This document shows, piece by piece, positions 1 to 12,340 of a stretch of DNA of 64,000 nucleotides. A model generated the notes under the pieces. It saw only the letters and a program-made list of their open reading frames with translations. It did no database searches and was not told the DNA's origin. The position numbers and the translations under genes were made by a program. The number at the start of each line of letters is the position of its first letter. The first letter of the stretch is position 1. Origin of the DNA: Megalopta genalis (lineage: Eukaryota; Arthropoda; Insecta; Hymenoptera; Halictidae); contig NC_135018.1 in the NCBI RefSeq assembly GCF_051020955.1, positions 24,145,271 to 24,209,270 on the forward strand, read 5' to 3'.

Positions 1-1663
1 CAACAACAAATTTAAAGATGGCTATGTTATTATCATTTAATATAAGTTCCCAAAGGTTCGTAATTTTCTTTTCCGAATAGGAAGAAGATCGTCCCTTGTT
101 AGTCGTGCATGTTTTCATTAATTTAAAATAGTTTTAGACAACTGTGCAATACTGTGAAACATTTTCAGGCTCGGCAGTACATTTGATTCTCGCATTAAAC
201 TGATACTAACTCTTGAAGTTTTATAAATCGGACATCTTTTCTTTAAAATTGTCTTAATGTAGTTGTCGCATATTTAAGCAGATAATATTTTTACATCGGC
301 CTCTTTTAGTAGAATATTATAGAAATTGTTATACTCATAATATGCAAACTAAAACCCAGATCGTATCTTCTATCAACATTTCCAAAACGATTACTAACTC
401 CATGCATTCGTAGCTTGTAGAATATAAAGTTAATCGTATAATAGAGATTTGTGAATGTGTGTTGAAATTTGATTATCATTCCTATTTACCTTGTCTACGT
501 AAGTGTAAATTTACGTAACGTTCGACAGACTGTTAATTATTACTGACTACTGTTATCAGACTCTACATTTTCATGCAACAGTTTTTGAATATCCGCAATG
601 GCGTTTGTTTAATCCTGTTTCGCATAGTCAAATGCACACGTGAATATCCACAATTTATGTGTTAGCACCTGCAATCTAACTAGTTTTATCCGCAAATTTG
701 TTTTGCCTCCCAAACACAATCGGGACAGACTTCTACAAACAGAATTAGAAAACTTTCAATGACTTTCACCCACGCGAATACCCGGAATTAATATGTCGGC
801 CGTATAATATCAAACTTCGATGAAACGCCGTCCTTTATATTACGTTTGTTAAATTATACTAAATACGAAAGGAATTGAATTCCCACTACTTAAACATCGG
901 AGTTTCAACGCGCACCTATCAATTTCGTTCCGCGAATTTCGCTCAACTAACGTGTTCCATGAAATTAGAATCGGCTGTTCGGCTAACGATGTATAAACGA
1001 AGAAGAAGAGCTCCGTGAAATGAACAGCCTCTCTAGGTACACGAATTAATTCACGAGTGGATTATGATAAAATCCAAACCGATGCGCTAATATCGGCACG
1101 CTAATTGTCGGTTATTAAACAGCATTGACCGGTAATGCGCGGAATATTTATTAACAGCACACCGAGCCCACGGCTGTTCAAATATTGACTTGCGCACCTT
1201 CGTCTACTACCCATGATGCATGCATTAATTGCTGTAAACAATGAGCAAATTGTTCTAATCAGAAGTAATGTAGTCATCGTGTTGCGGTGAAATTTTCGAG
1301 CAATGGAGCACTATCGATTATTTAACAAGTACAACTCGCGTAAAATCGCGTTGGAACAGCGTTATAATTATTTTACAAGAATTCGGAATGCTTGAACAAT
1401 ACGCAAGAACAATGGCCAACCTGATTAAAATATATAACAGAAGACCAATATCCATATGACAAAAGGTGTACAAAAGTTCATTTCAACTCCCTTTGAAATA
1501 TTTTCAATAGATATATTTCTAATAGACGTTTTGCAGATAGAAAAAGTAATCATGCAATAATTATTATATAATTTCGGCGCTAACAATGATTTCGTTCCAT
1601 TACATTACACTTCCGGTGAGTATAAATGTTCTTCATGTCACCGCGCCTGAGAAAGTGAGAAAG

Positions 1664-1680
1664 TGAGAGAGAGAGAGAGA
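1664..1680. repeat. (GA)n microsatellite
   Basis: Short uninterrupted GA dinucleotide run inside non-coding DNA. Confidence 0.9.
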
Positions 1681-2867
1681 ATAAAATAATTTAATACTAG
1701 ATTATCTCGTATTTCGTTAAACGATGATCGTAAAGTAAAGAACGAATTTAAGAATGATAACAATGAAAAATTCAAATCTACTGTGTAACTTATGTCAATA
1801 AAGTTATACATGCACTGGGTACTCCAATTCAGAAATAATAAAAATGATAACAGAAAAATAAGAATTAAAAAGAGATAAAACATCCGAATGAGTTCATTGA
1901 AAGATAAATAACAGCTATGAATGTATTTAGATGACAACGTTTAACATACAGAACGATTTAAAATGTCGCTCATTGCTTTCGTTGATCGAAAATCGCGTTT
2001 CACATTTCGATAATTAATGTCCACGTTTTCCAAGACTTTAAAGCGATGTAAAATGGAAAATTCGAAACCAGATTCGATAATTACCGGATGATAAATCTAG
2101 ACATTTTGCTGAAATATTGATAACAGATTTATTATTTAGTCGCAAGGCTTCAAGCTGATAACAGAATGTCCGACGGCAACTTTATGCGACCTTTTTTAAT
2201 CGTTTACCTGCGCACGGGCGTGGCCGCCGGTGCTCGGCCGAAATATGCGGCAGTTTTTATTCGAAGTGTCGACCGATTTGCATTAAGCAGCCTTTTCCCG
2301 CGATTCCTCGCGAATTTATCGCGAGGATATGTTTTATGTCCGCTGCGGTAGGGTACTTTATGACGCGCGGTCCCCACCTTCCCAATGAGACGATAAAACA
2401 ACCGCGGAAGGGAAACACCGAAGTTTCGTAACGAGACATTCAGTTTCATACGAGATAACGTGACTTCGTTTTTTCTTCCACAAGACAAACGAGCATTCGT
2501 AATTAATTCATCCGGCGTCACCGAAACGCAATTCCAGCGCAATGGCCGCCGTTTGTCGACGACGAATGGCACTTGATTCTGCCTAAACAGTACTACAATT
2601 GTTCCTGCCGGGAATTATGTTTCCGTAAAGCTGGTCAATGTTTTGTACATTAAAATTTTTAATTCACATTCCTGCAGAAGAATAAAAAATGTTCCTGTTG
2701 ATTCAACTCATCGTACATCAGACATTTCGAACGATTTTAATAGCAATTAGATTGCGGCAATCGTTATTTGTACAATTTATATCAATACATTATTTTCATG
2801 CTATACAAATTTTAATTATTCTATCAAACAAATTTTTCAGAAATGTTCACAGTTTAGTAATAATATT

Positions 2868-3107
2868 TGAGCCGTTTATTTTGAAAGTGGCATAAGTCAC
2901 TTTACCGTAATGAAAAGTGGTGATTTTTTAATGTTTATATACGAAATTATTTATACTGAGAAAAATATCAGTATCCTGAGATAACAAATACAAGTAAATC
3001 TTCTCGAAAGTTAGCATCCATATTTTTAAACGTGTTAAAACGCAAACCCTTAAATATATCGACTTAAAAACAAAGTGACTTATGCCACTTTCAAAATAAA
3101 CGGCTCA
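2868..3107. mobile_element. MITE with 36-bp perfect terminal inverted repeats
   Basis: The 36 bases at 2868-2903 (starting TGAGCCGTTTATTTTGAAAG) reappear as their exact reverse complement at 3072-3107. The roughly 170-bp interior is AT-rich and has no ORF. Such a short, non-coding, perfectly inverted unit is the architecture of a non-autonomous DNA transposon or a recently formed foldback element. No clear target duplication is visible next to the arms, so the superfamily cannot be assigned. The perfect arms suggest recent activity or a hairpin under constraint. Confidence 0.7.
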
Positions 3108-3244
3108 TTTGGTCACAATTAGTATAAATGGTTTATGTGTTTGACAACGTTTGATACGTATTCCATATCCTATTATACTGTTGTATGTGTCAGCATACAG
3201 AATGTAATCATCTTACGTTCCTGAAGAAAAATACTAAATAAAAT

Positions 3245-3260
3245 CACACACACACACACA
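3245..3260. repeat. (CA)n microsatellite
   Basis: Run of CA dinucleotides between AT-rich sequences. Confidence 0.85.
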
Positions 3261-4119
3261 ATCGGTGATTTATACTTTCCACGCGCATTTTCATTATTTT
3301 AACCTTTCTGGCCTATGTGTCCTTAGATAGATGTAGTTTGTATTTCATGTGCCCTATTATTTATATTTTGTTTTCTCTTTGTAAATATTCGTAACTTGGT
3401 TTAACATTCGAAACTCGAAGCTCGATTATTAAAAATTAGATTATTGAAAATGTTTAGTGTTTTGGGTTATTCTCTCCTGATGCTGTGCATCCCAAGTGCT
3501 TCTCTAATTAATTTCGTGTCTGAGAGTCCCGTTTCTCAATCTTTTAATTCAAACTCGTGGTAAAAATAAATATTTCTCTTTAGTATTGGAAATTAACTCC
3601 GAGCAATATAAACATTGAATATTTCCAAAGGAAACAGCGAGAAAATGAAAGGCTGAAAAGCTGCGAAATCTTCGCTCGCGAGCTCTGTTTTAATCGTCGA
3701 TAACGATTGATTGCTAAATTCAGAATAGTATCGATATATGTAATACGTAAGATGTTGTAATGCGAATAAAAATGCAGGAATAAAAGAAAGAACGGTGATC
3801 GAAGGAGCAGATCCAATGAAAGGTAAAATGAGGAAAAGAAAAAACGCAGGATCCTGTAGAATGAAAAGCAAAGGTAGTGATTTCCACGAGAAAGAGTCTT
3901 ATAGGAAAATTCTTTGTAAGGGGCGTGGATTTTCATGGAATTTATTCGATCTGCTCTTTGAAGCATCTAGTCCCAAGGAAGATGCATCTATCTGTGAATG
4001 CAGCAGCAACTCGAGATCAGAAAAGTAGCCGGAAGTGGTGCGGAGTTGCAAGTCGGAAAATTCATGAGAGGGGGATCAACCGGAAAGAAATCACTACCTT
4101 TAAGCTTTCTCTCCCTGTT

Positions 4120-4125
4120 TCTCTC

Positions 4126-4183
<58 letters not shown>
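4120..4183. repeat. (CT)n microsatellite
   Basis: Long CT dinucleotide tract with one CC interruption near 4136. The serine/leucine-rich open frames that cross it are repeat artefacts and not genes. Confidence 0.95.
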
Positions 4184-4184
<1 letters not shown>

Positions 4185-5099
4185 ATCGGTGTATTCTCTC
4201 TTCGTCTCTTCTCACTTCGTTTCCTTTCTTTTTTTCGCTTCCTTCATTAAACTTTATTCAAAGAGTATTTTGATGTTACACTGCAAAAACAAATTGCCGA
4301 TATCGAACTGTACCTTCGAATCGAGAATGCAAATGCACAGGTGTTGCCGTCGTCCTACCGCAAATTTTTGATATTTTTATTGATCGATCGGTTTTTGTTA
4401 CAGTTACAAGTATGTAATACGAAAAGTGACGTTTGAGTAGCAAAATTTCGTAAAATTTAATAGCTGTATACAAAACTGAAAAATATATAAACTTTATAGA
4501 TGCAAACGATTTATTCAAATAAACGAACATTTGTAATTAGTGCTAGCCAAAAATGAATTTTATGTAACTTAATATTAGTTTATGGTCGCGTTGCAATCAT
4601 TCTCGAAAATAGCATTCGAAGTACCAATTCCAGCCTGGAAATTGGTGTAATTACCTCCAGCATAATTCTTACTCAGCGGTATCTTCATTATCATCAAATT
4701 GCAAGTACAAACATCTGTTCATTAAAAGTCGAGCATGTTTCCACAGATAATATTAATGACGAAAGCTTGCGTTCACAACATGTGCAGGATTAATACCTTT
4801 AACAATTCACATCCATTGAAATTATACAAATTGTGCATTAATTACTAAATTCCTTTTTGTTAAAATAGTTATAAATTCATGGATAAGGAAAGGAGGAAGA
4901 GCGAATGTCAATTTTCTTTGGAATTTCTCGCGACATTTTTTCTTGCTGCGTTTATTTCAGTGTGCACGAATACAGTACACATAACGAAGAGAAATTATTG
5001 CTGTTTAACAACGTTCCACTCCGCGTCCTTCTTCTGTTTCGTCCTTACGTCTCTATCGTCCGAATTTCCACTGGTCGAAAATGTATCGAAAATAAATAA

Positions 5100-5200
5100 C
5101 AGTAAATTCTCCCTAATTTTTCTTCAGCTTAGACAAAAATGGACAATTTGGGAAGAGGAGATACGATTATTCGAGCCTGGCGCCACGTTTTATATTTGCC
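5100..5200 (+). mobile_element. Single arm related to the 5676-5870 MITE
   Basis: The stretch from CAGTAAATTCTCCCTAATT through GAGGAGATACGATTATTCGA resembles the left arm of the MITE at 5676, including the shared AAAAATGGACAA and GAGGAGATACGATTATT blocks. No matching right arm is present, so this is a decayed or truncated copy. Confidence 0.55.
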
Positions 5201-5675
5201 GATTGTTCGCCGACTTTTGACAGTTCTTGGAATAAAAAACGTAGAGCTATCGCTACAATCGCACAGAAATTATCAGATCCCAAGGGAGGATATCGCTCAA
5301 CTCGCTTGCATCAATCCTAATGAAACTTTACAATCGCGTAAACCGAAGTTATCCTGCATGTATTTTCATGCCAGCCTATTTCCGTGTTCGCCAGGTAAAA
5401 GTTACAGTTGTGTAACATAAAACTTCATCGCCATGGAACACTTAACGCTGCACTTAATTGGTATTTGTTTCTTCTCCGGGAAACAGTTTGAAGAAATTAT
5501 ATTTGGAGAGAAACGTGTGCAGTTTTTAGAACAGAAAATATAACCTGCTTCGGAAAAGAACTTTTTGACATTATTTGAAAGTATGTCGGGTATTTTACGA
5601 TGTTGCTCTCGTTGACGTTGAATTACTCTCATTTAGTTCTATTTTTCTCAATGGATTCAGTTTCATGGGAATCGA

Positions 5676-5870
5676 AGTAAATTCCCCCTAATTGACGCTC
5701 AGATTGTACACAAAAATGGACAAGAGGAGATACGATTATTGGAGTCTTGCGACTCGTTTTTATAGTTGTTGACAACCGGTGACCACAAAAACGAGCTGCA
5801 AAGCTCGAATGATCTTCCCAAATTGTTCATTCTTGTGTACAATCTGAACGTCGATTAGGGAGACTTTACT
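5676..5870. mobile_element. Palindromic MITE, about 195 bp
   Basis: The left arm (AGTAAATTCCCCCTAATTGA, then a segment with CAGATTGTACACAA) is mirrored by the right arm ending at 5870 (TTGTGTACAATCTG, CGTCGATTAGGGAGACTTTACT). The arms match imperfectly over about 50 bp and the centre is non-coding. The right arm also contains a CCAAATTGTTCATTC block that is the reverse complement of sequence in the 5100 copy. This is a non-autonomous DNA transposon fossil in probable Fas1 intron sequence. Confidence 0.65.
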
Positions 5871-6276
5871 GTATATGTACATTTCCGCATGTAGTGATTA
5901 AATCCTTGCGCAAGTGTCGCCAAATTGAAGATTGATGAAATAAGAAGTAGGGTATTGAAAGCTGTTCAGATCTTTTACTACGACCAAGAAACAGATCAAT
6001 GAAGTGGTAGTTTTCGTCATCTTTTAATGTAATCGTCATCTTTTTTTAGACCGTATCACGTATTGTACAGATCCCTGTACAAATAGAACATAAAAGTTTA
6101 GTAAGGTTTGAATGACGGAATTTTGTTCAGAGAATCGCAATCACTTGTTCTATTTTTCTATATATTTTGTTGCTGTCTCGATGTGACGAACGAAAGTGGC
6201 ACGTCTGTGCCACTGACACGAGTGTGTCACAAGGCAACGTGTCGAGTTTACTTCAAGATTTATCGGTTTCTTCTAG

Positions 6277-6491
6277 GTACCAACGGCGGCCGATAGAAAG
6301 AAGCTGTACTTCAACGTGGTTCAGGGACCGAGCGGAAACCAAACTGTGACAGTCGAGGGCGGCGGCGTCAATGCGACGGTGATCACTGCAAACATCGCTG
6401 CCACAAACGGAATCATTCATATCATTGACAGAGTACTCGGTGTTCCGTATACGACCGTGCTGGAAAAACTCAGGACCGATCCTATGCTCAA
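6277..6491 (+). CDS. Fas1: Fasciclin-1, internal exon (start of last FAS1 domain)
   Basis: Fasciclin-1 is a neuronal cell adhesion protein held on the outer membrane by a GPI anchor; it is built from repeated FAS1 domains. The exon follows an acceptor (TTTCTTCTAG) and ends at a donor (GTGAGT), leaving two bases of a split codon. Its frame encodes the FAS1 H2-type motif NGIIHIIDRVLGVPYTTVLE and then KLRTDPML, the classic order within a FAS1 domain. The next exon continues the frame with NATYILGQ. The GC-rich third positions contrast with the flanking AT-rich intron. The call rests on these motifs and on consistent splicing with the four exons downstream. The exon's 5' phase (0) is inferred. 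Confidence 0.9.
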
Positions 6492-7004
6492 GTGAGTTCA
6501 ACTTCTTAACGCTGCTCGTGAATTAAACGATCTGCTACGTCAATGCTGCATTTACGCCATTGTCCAAAGATATAGACGATCCACAAAATATTCGTACAGT
6601 TTCATAGATATAATTTCCTGCAAAGGAGTTTAATTCGCATCATTGTCCAAAGATACGGTGGCTATAAATAAAAATTAATGCACACTTTTAGACACAGCTT
6701 CCTACAGAGAAGCATTACCGGATGTAATTCACATTCTTATTATTTTCTTCAGAAATGATATACTTGTTAGGCGGAAATGTTAATAATTTACTGTTCGAAA
6801 ACAATACGGAAATAACCAAGATTACGTGGTCGAAATTGTACAAGTAGGGATGTACAAACAAATGTACAATGTTAGAAGAAAATCAACAAAACGTCTGAAT
6901 GATGATAGTCCAAACATAAGAATGATCTTTTTCTCGGTATGTTTTTTACAGGTTTTTTCTTCTTAATATATCCATATTCGCAAAGATACAACTGGGTTAA
7001 TACT

Positions 7005-7060
7005 TTATTATTATTATTATTATTATTGTTATTATTGTTATTTTTTATTATTATTATTAA
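7005..7060. repeat. (TTA)n microsatellite
   Basis: Imperfect TTA/TTG trinucleotide tract. On the opposite strand it creates a spurious polyasparagine frame. Confidence 0.9.
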
Positions 7061-8090
7061 CGAATGATTACCACTCATTCTACCACACATGAAAATATAA
7101 AGAAATATATTTTACACTGCTATACAGTTTATATGATGGGTAATTAGAAATCGTTTAATAATGAGAGTGAAATGAAACAATTACGATTTATGAAATTCGA
7201 TCTACGCAAATCAATGGACTCATACAAATTTTTAATAGTTTTAACACTAACGTACATATTTTGTTAGGAGTATGGGACTCGGTAAATTCTTGATCGTTCA
7301 ATTTTAAAACAACATTGTCCGTGTGTATCATTCAACATTCATCGATTGTTTGAAAATCCTTTTGTCGTATCAATCGTTGGACGGTCTATGAGAAAGAAAT
7401 TTGTTTCGATTACGCGACCGAACCCCTTCCTTCGTTTCGAATTTAATTAAAATAATGCTACAAATCTCCATTCCAATTACCGTGAACGTGCCCCGCTTGG
7501 CAGAGATACTATAAACAGGGAATCTTACTCCGAGAATTGGATGGCTCCACGGGGCTACACGTCGATCTATTAAATTCGTAATCGAACACCATTCTCCTCG
7601 ATTCCTTATTGATATTGTCCATCTTAACGGGCTGCAATTCAAGAGACTTAAAAAGAGCAATCGGACCGCCCACGGATTGAGACAAACGAACAATATCTTT
7701 CTATCAGTCTCGAAACGAGCTGAATTGCTTCAACTCTAACAATGCAATCAAACGTTTTTTCATTCGAGATATCGCTTACTTTTCTAACGATGCCTACGAT
7801 TCTTCGTAAACAAATATTCGCACGCAACATGGAAAGAAATAATTACGAAAACGTTTATGTTACGTTCAATTTTTGTTTAATTGATAAATCGAACAGCTTT
7901 GATCGCGAATTCATTTCGCCAGATTGTTTTCATTAAATAGACTGCGGATGTTTATGCACAACAAATATGCCGAACGCATATGACATTTATGCATGAAAAA
8001 TATGCAAAATATGCGTACATTTCTGCGTATATTCAGCATTGTATTGATATTATAACTGCTATCAACGCTATCCGGTTATGATAAAACTGC

Positions 8091-8186
8091 AATATATTAT
8101 TGCATATGTTTTTACATATAAATACACAAAACATATGGAATATATTATTGGATATATTTTTACACATAAATATGCAAAACATATGG
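8091..8186. repeat. Two-copy 48-bp tandem repeat
   Basis: Unit 1 (8091-8138) and unit 2 (8139-8186) both begin AATATATTATTG and end AAAACATATGG, with a handful of substitutions between them. This is a local tandem duplication in intronic sequence. Confidence 0.8.
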
Positions 8187-8899
8187 AATATGCAAAATAT
8201 TGAAAATAAGAAATGTGTAAATCGCCTGATCATAACATACATTTTTCATCCATTGGTCTACCGATTTTCGGAAAAAATATGCATTTGTATAAAGATCCGT
8301 ATAGTGTAATCATGAAGTGTGGATACAAGTTGGAACAGGAGCACCGCCACGGTAGATCCATCGTGATTTAATTCCCCTCGCGTTATTTCAATTACATACA
8401 CTCTGATAATGGAAAATCCAATTAAACGATATCCCAATAATCTGTAAATAAACTTCGGTAGCGATAAAACCCTGTTAAATAACGTCGCCGTAACTACGCA
8501 TTCATGCGATCACAGTGTTAATACGCGAAGCTTGTGCAAACACAGTTTTCAGCCGATCAAAAATTTAGTAGGATTGATATCCAGGCGAAACAAAACGCGT
8601 GAAACAAATGAACCCGTTGACACGGAACAATTAACGTAGCCAAGTTATTCATATTCAAACCGTTCTACGTATATTGCCTTCAATTTCTACCTTCTATACT
8701 TTCAAGCAGCTACATTCAGCTAAAAGTTCAATATTTGTTAGATATGTATTTGAAGTACGCGCCCTAAAAATTAGATCTTTGAAAAATCTCGTTATTTAAA
8801 CATTCGGAAATAAGCTTTCAATCTTCGCTGTAAAACAATGTCGCTTAGAATATTTCGTGACGAAAGCAAAGCAAATACAAAATTCGGCCTTGAGAAGAA

Positions 8900-9180
8900 C
8901 CTCATGCTGCCGAGTTACTGATCTTCCTTTATCAGGATGCTTCTCCTTCCTTACGAAGAAACTGATTTTTGACACGCATAGCGTTTTCTACGAAAAGTAC
9001 TGAAATACTTTTAAAAAACCATATGTTGCTTGGAGAACTTTATCTAGTCACTGGTCTTCCTTTGTTGAGAGAATTTTTTCTCCCTTCTGAAAAATTCGAC
9101 TCTTGGCACACATAGTGTCTTGTACGAGCAGTGTTAAATTTTCTATACCTCAAACGAATCTTATACTGCTAGGAGAACTT
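8900..9180. repeat. Diverged tandem repeat, about 125-bp unit
   Basis: Blocks such as TGATCTTCCTTT / TGGTCTTCCTTT, GACACGCATAGCGTTTTCTACGA / GGCACACATAGTGTCTTGTACGA and GCTTGGAGAACTT / GCTAGGAGAACTT recur in the same order. They show two full and one partial unit. The last unit runs into the GA microsatellite. Confidence 0.65.
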
Positions 9181-9182
9181 AG

Positions 9183-9218
<36 letters not shown>

Positions 9219-9231
9219 AAGAAGAGAGAGA
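9183..9231. repeat. (GA)n microsatellite
   Basis: GA-rich tract with a few AA interruptions, directly after the diverged tandem repeat. Confidence 0.9.
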
Positions 9232-11150
9232 TTCTGATTATTGCAAAGTGGTCAGCAACCGCCAAAGTGCAGTAGCAACGGAGGCAATTCGCATTTATCG
9301 GTTTAGAGTATGTTATCCTAAACGGTGCGACGTCGAGATCGCAGGTTGGTCGGCAAGTTTCCCATCTTGTTGCCACCGATTGGGAATAATTGAACAACCA
9401 GCGGCTAGGAAACGGTTATGTATCGGCTTTAATGGCATTAGCCCCTTTATACGATGGCTATCGTTGCTCGATGCACTGGATGGATGGTGATGTCAGCATT
9501 CCATCACCCCATACCATGACATCCGGACCAGAGCCCATCTATTGCAGTATCTCTACGTCGTGCAGGCGATGCCACACACGTGCATTTACGAATACCGTAT
9601 CCGTTATCATCGATTTGTTTGCCTGCTACGTCCCTTTTACGGTGTCCCTGGAATCTTCAGAAATAAAACAAACCGCGCCACTCCAAAGAATGTTGGAAGA
9701 TCGACGCGATCGCGCGCCCCCTTTTCCCATTCGCTCATGCCGATGAGAGAAAAGCTCAGTCCTTGGTAACTGTACCCTATAGAAGAACTCTCTTGCATTC
9801 TTTTGAAGTTTCTTTGATAGGAACGGTTGCGAGAACAAGGACGGATTGGTCGATCCTCGTTTACCATTAAATCTCTAGCTCGATGACTAGATACTGCGAC
9901 TAACGTTTGAAGCTTGCGTTCAGGATGCGCGAAACGGACAACGCAATTAATTATTATTCCTGAAGTAATCATTACCATGTTCTTGAATATTTTGTTCACC
10001 TTGAAAAGTATACAACACATATTAACCGTGTTTAAGTAGTGTATCGTCGGAGCTGCTTTGATTTTCTGACAGAAACTTCAGAAATGTAATCAACAGTTTT
10101 GCACTATACGGCATAACTTGAGTTTTATATGTCGCGCAACATAACTTAAGGATTATGTGTCGCACGAAATATTATGTCGTCGGTGAATAAAAGTAGAAAT
10201 GTTTTTAAAAAATTTGGTCCGTTAATAGCTCAATAATGTAGTCAGAAGAGTAATTTATCCTAATGACAGATTTATCAAAATCTGAAAAAAAGATCTTACA
10301 ATCTGCCTATAGATCTATGTAGGTCAAAAGTAAGATCTCACATAGTTAACACTTGTTCTAGAAAATATCTCACGTACTTAACGCTTATTTTAAGTTAAAG
10401 CATTGCACATAGGTGTTTGTTAAGAGGTAGAAATGCATCGCGAATGGTTGTTAAGAGTAATAAAAATAAGTTTATTAAAGTCCAGAAAAGCGAATGATGG
10501 CGCCATCCGCCAAGGATACGTGCAACTACTGTTTCGTTCACTCTCAGATATAAAAATAAACTACTCGCGAAATCACATACGAGATATTAGAACAGACGTA
10601 GCATGCAATCGCAGACGAAGTATAGGAATAAGAATAGACCAAACAAGGATTTATGGGATTTTATATCCCCGGGTCTGACTGTCGTACCGACTGGATATTC
10701 ACGACTGATTTTAGCGTCCTCTTTTCACGGACGTCGGTCGGCTGCATTTGTTATTACCAGCTATTTAATATTTATAATAATTTCTCTATTTTTGCTACTT
10801 TACTATCTACCTTTCTCATTTAAAAAAATCAACAGAACTTGAGATTCATAGCAGTTTTAATCACACGATGGTTTCAAAGAATTTTTAGATCGAACTGATT
10901 TCGCTAATGAATTAATTCTTCCCGTGTGTTAAATGTTTATGACAATTCCTTTTGTCAACGATATTGTTAAGCATTCCCTTTTGCTATTTTATCGATTTGC
11001 CTTTTATCGATTAAAATAACTAATAAAAATACAGGGAAATGTACAGCGATCAGAAATGGAAAAAAAAGGACAGTCGTTAGTGAACATGTAAACGAAAATC
11101 TTAAGTATCGCAGAAGACTGACAAACTACTGACTATCTATCCATTTGCAG

Positions 11151-11313
11151 TGCCACGTACATACTGGGTCAGCGACACGAATTCAACGAGCAACTGAACG
11201 ACACGACGAAACGTTTCACTTACTTTGCCCCTCGTGACTACGCCTGGGATGTGGCGGAAATCACCTACCCTTCCACCATGAAGAAGCTGTTTATGCCTGA
11301 ATTTAGTTACCAC
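11151..11313 (+). CDS. Fas1: Fasciclin-1, internal exon (last FAS1 domain, central part)
   Basis: This exon lies between the acceptor TTTGCAG and the donor GTGAGT. It completes the split codon of the previous exon and reads NATYILGQRHEFNEQLND, then RFTYFAPRDYAWD and KKLFMPEFSYH. The FTYFAPRD segment is the FAS1 H1-type strand (the pattern T-F-x-P-D/N-x-A-W). The 163 bp join the neighbours in frame, ending in phase 0. Confidence is high because motif order, frame and both splice sites agree. Confidence 0.92.
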
Positions 11314-11925
11314 GTGAGTATCTTGTTGTTAGAACATACAGGGTGTTCCATAGTTATCTTAACACCCGGAAAAAGGTATATTCCTGAGGTCATTTGAAGT
11401 AACTTTTTCCTTAGCGAAAATGCAATCCGTGGCTTCGTTTACGAGTTATTAACGAAAAAACAGTGACCAATGAGAGGCGAGCTCGGCTAGCGCTAGGCGG
11501 CCGCTCGGATCTGGGCTTCGACGGCTCGTTGGCTCTGTCGCCGTGCGCCAGCTGAGCTGGCCTCCCATTGGCCAGCGTTTTTCGTTAATAACTCGTAAAC
11601 GAAGCCGCGGATTGTATTTTCGCTAAGGAAAAAGTTACTTCAAATGACCTGAAGAATCACCCCTTTCCGGATGTTAACATAATGATGGTACATCCTGTAT
11701 ACTTCTGTTAGACGTGGGAAGAACTTGTAGGATATTTCTGATCTAGCAGTACTACCAGAAAGAGAAATCAATTTTGTTGTCCGTGGCTACGTTTTAGAAG
11801 AAATCGAGAACGATGTGAAATACATTATAGAATAAATCCATCAATTGGAAATTGGCGTGATTTATTACTAAAGACTTAAAAAAATGAAAACAGATTGCAT
11901 TAACAGTTTTCGCCCATGCTTCTAG
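11314..11925 (+). other. Fas1 intron with MITE
   Basis: Phase-0 intron of 612 bp, starting GTGAGT and ending CTTCTAG. More than half of it is the foldback MITE at 11339-11697. Confidence 0.85.
11339..11697. mobile_element. TA-flanked foldback MITE
   Basis: The element begins CAGGGTGTTCCATAGTTATC and ends with the mirrored GATGGTACATCCTG. It is flanked on both sides by TA (11337-11338 and 11698-11699). The arms extend about 130 bp and pair strongly, for example GAAGTAACTTTTTCCTTAGC against GCTAAGGAAAAAGTTACTTC. The GC-rich centre has no ORF. TA duplication and CAGGG-type ends fit a Tc1/mariner-like non-autonomous element. It sits 25 bp from the 5' splice site of this intron. Confidence 0.8.
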
Positions 11926-12070
11926 ACAAAACAAATTCTGGAACGACATCTCGTGATAGCGAACGAAGCGTACACCATGGCCAAGCTGAGGGAGATGAAG
12001 CAGAACGATTCCATCATCCTTCCAGCTGCTAGAGACAGCCTGAAACTCCGTGTCCGAGAGACCAGCGAAA
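11926..12070 (+). CDS. Fas1: Fasciclin-1, internal exon
   Basis: The frame continues directly from SYH of the previous exon: TKQILERHLVIANEAYTMAK, then LREMKQNDSIILPAARDSLK and LRVRETSE. The I-L-x-x-H motif followed by a polar loop and two strands is the usual FAS1 continuation (ILxYHVL-like). Acceptor CTTCTAG, donor GTGAGT, ending in phase 1. The exon is 145 bp and the frame is preserved on both sides. Confidence 0.92.
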
Positions 12071-12340
12071 GTGAGTGTGTAATTCCCTATCGATCTACAA
12101 AAGAGCACTCTCTTGCAATGACCAGATATTGTCGGATACACTGAACGTTTGTTTCAATTCTGTCAGTTTGAACGTAACTAACGAACAACAGTCTCTATCG
12201 CTTTCAGCTCTATGTCAGTCCTGTTTCTCCCCACCCCTCCCCCCCCCCAACTTTCTGTACTTCTCTTTCTCTATCTCCCACTTTTTATCTTTCTATCTCT
12301 CTATTCGTTTTCAAACCTGGTACTATTTGGTTACATTTAG

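Larger units (their letters stand above)
1..6276. other. Non-coding, probably 5' intron of Fas1
   Basis: I find no convincing exon in this AT-rich stretch. The open frames are short, low-complexity or lack family similarity. Because the first recognised Fas1 exon (6277) encodes the middle of a fasciclin domain, earlier exons must lie further upstream, and this stretch is most simply an intron of that gene. It contains a palindromic MITE at 2868-3107, a second at 5676-5870 with a related single arm near 5100, and microsatellites. A slightly GC-richer patch at about 2200-2570 shows nothing I can name. An undetected small exon remains possible. Confidence 0.5.
6492..11150 (+). other. Fas1 intron, 4.7 kb
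   Basis: The intron starts GTGAGT and ends TTTGCAG, splitting a codon in phase 2. I see no further exon inside it. It contains a TTA microsatellite (7005-7060), a two-unit 48-bp tandem repeat (8091-8186), diverged repeats of about 125 bp (8900-9180) and a GA microsatellite (9183-9231). Open frames of 60-130 codons around 9250-10020 show no family signature and are compositional. Confidence 0.8.

Noticed and set aside
3877..4371. 164-codon plus-strand ORF rich in Ser/Leu
   Set aside because: Created by the CT microsatellite; no splice context or motif.
6872..7090. Polyasparagine minus-strand ORF
   Set aside because: Translation of the TTA microsatellite.
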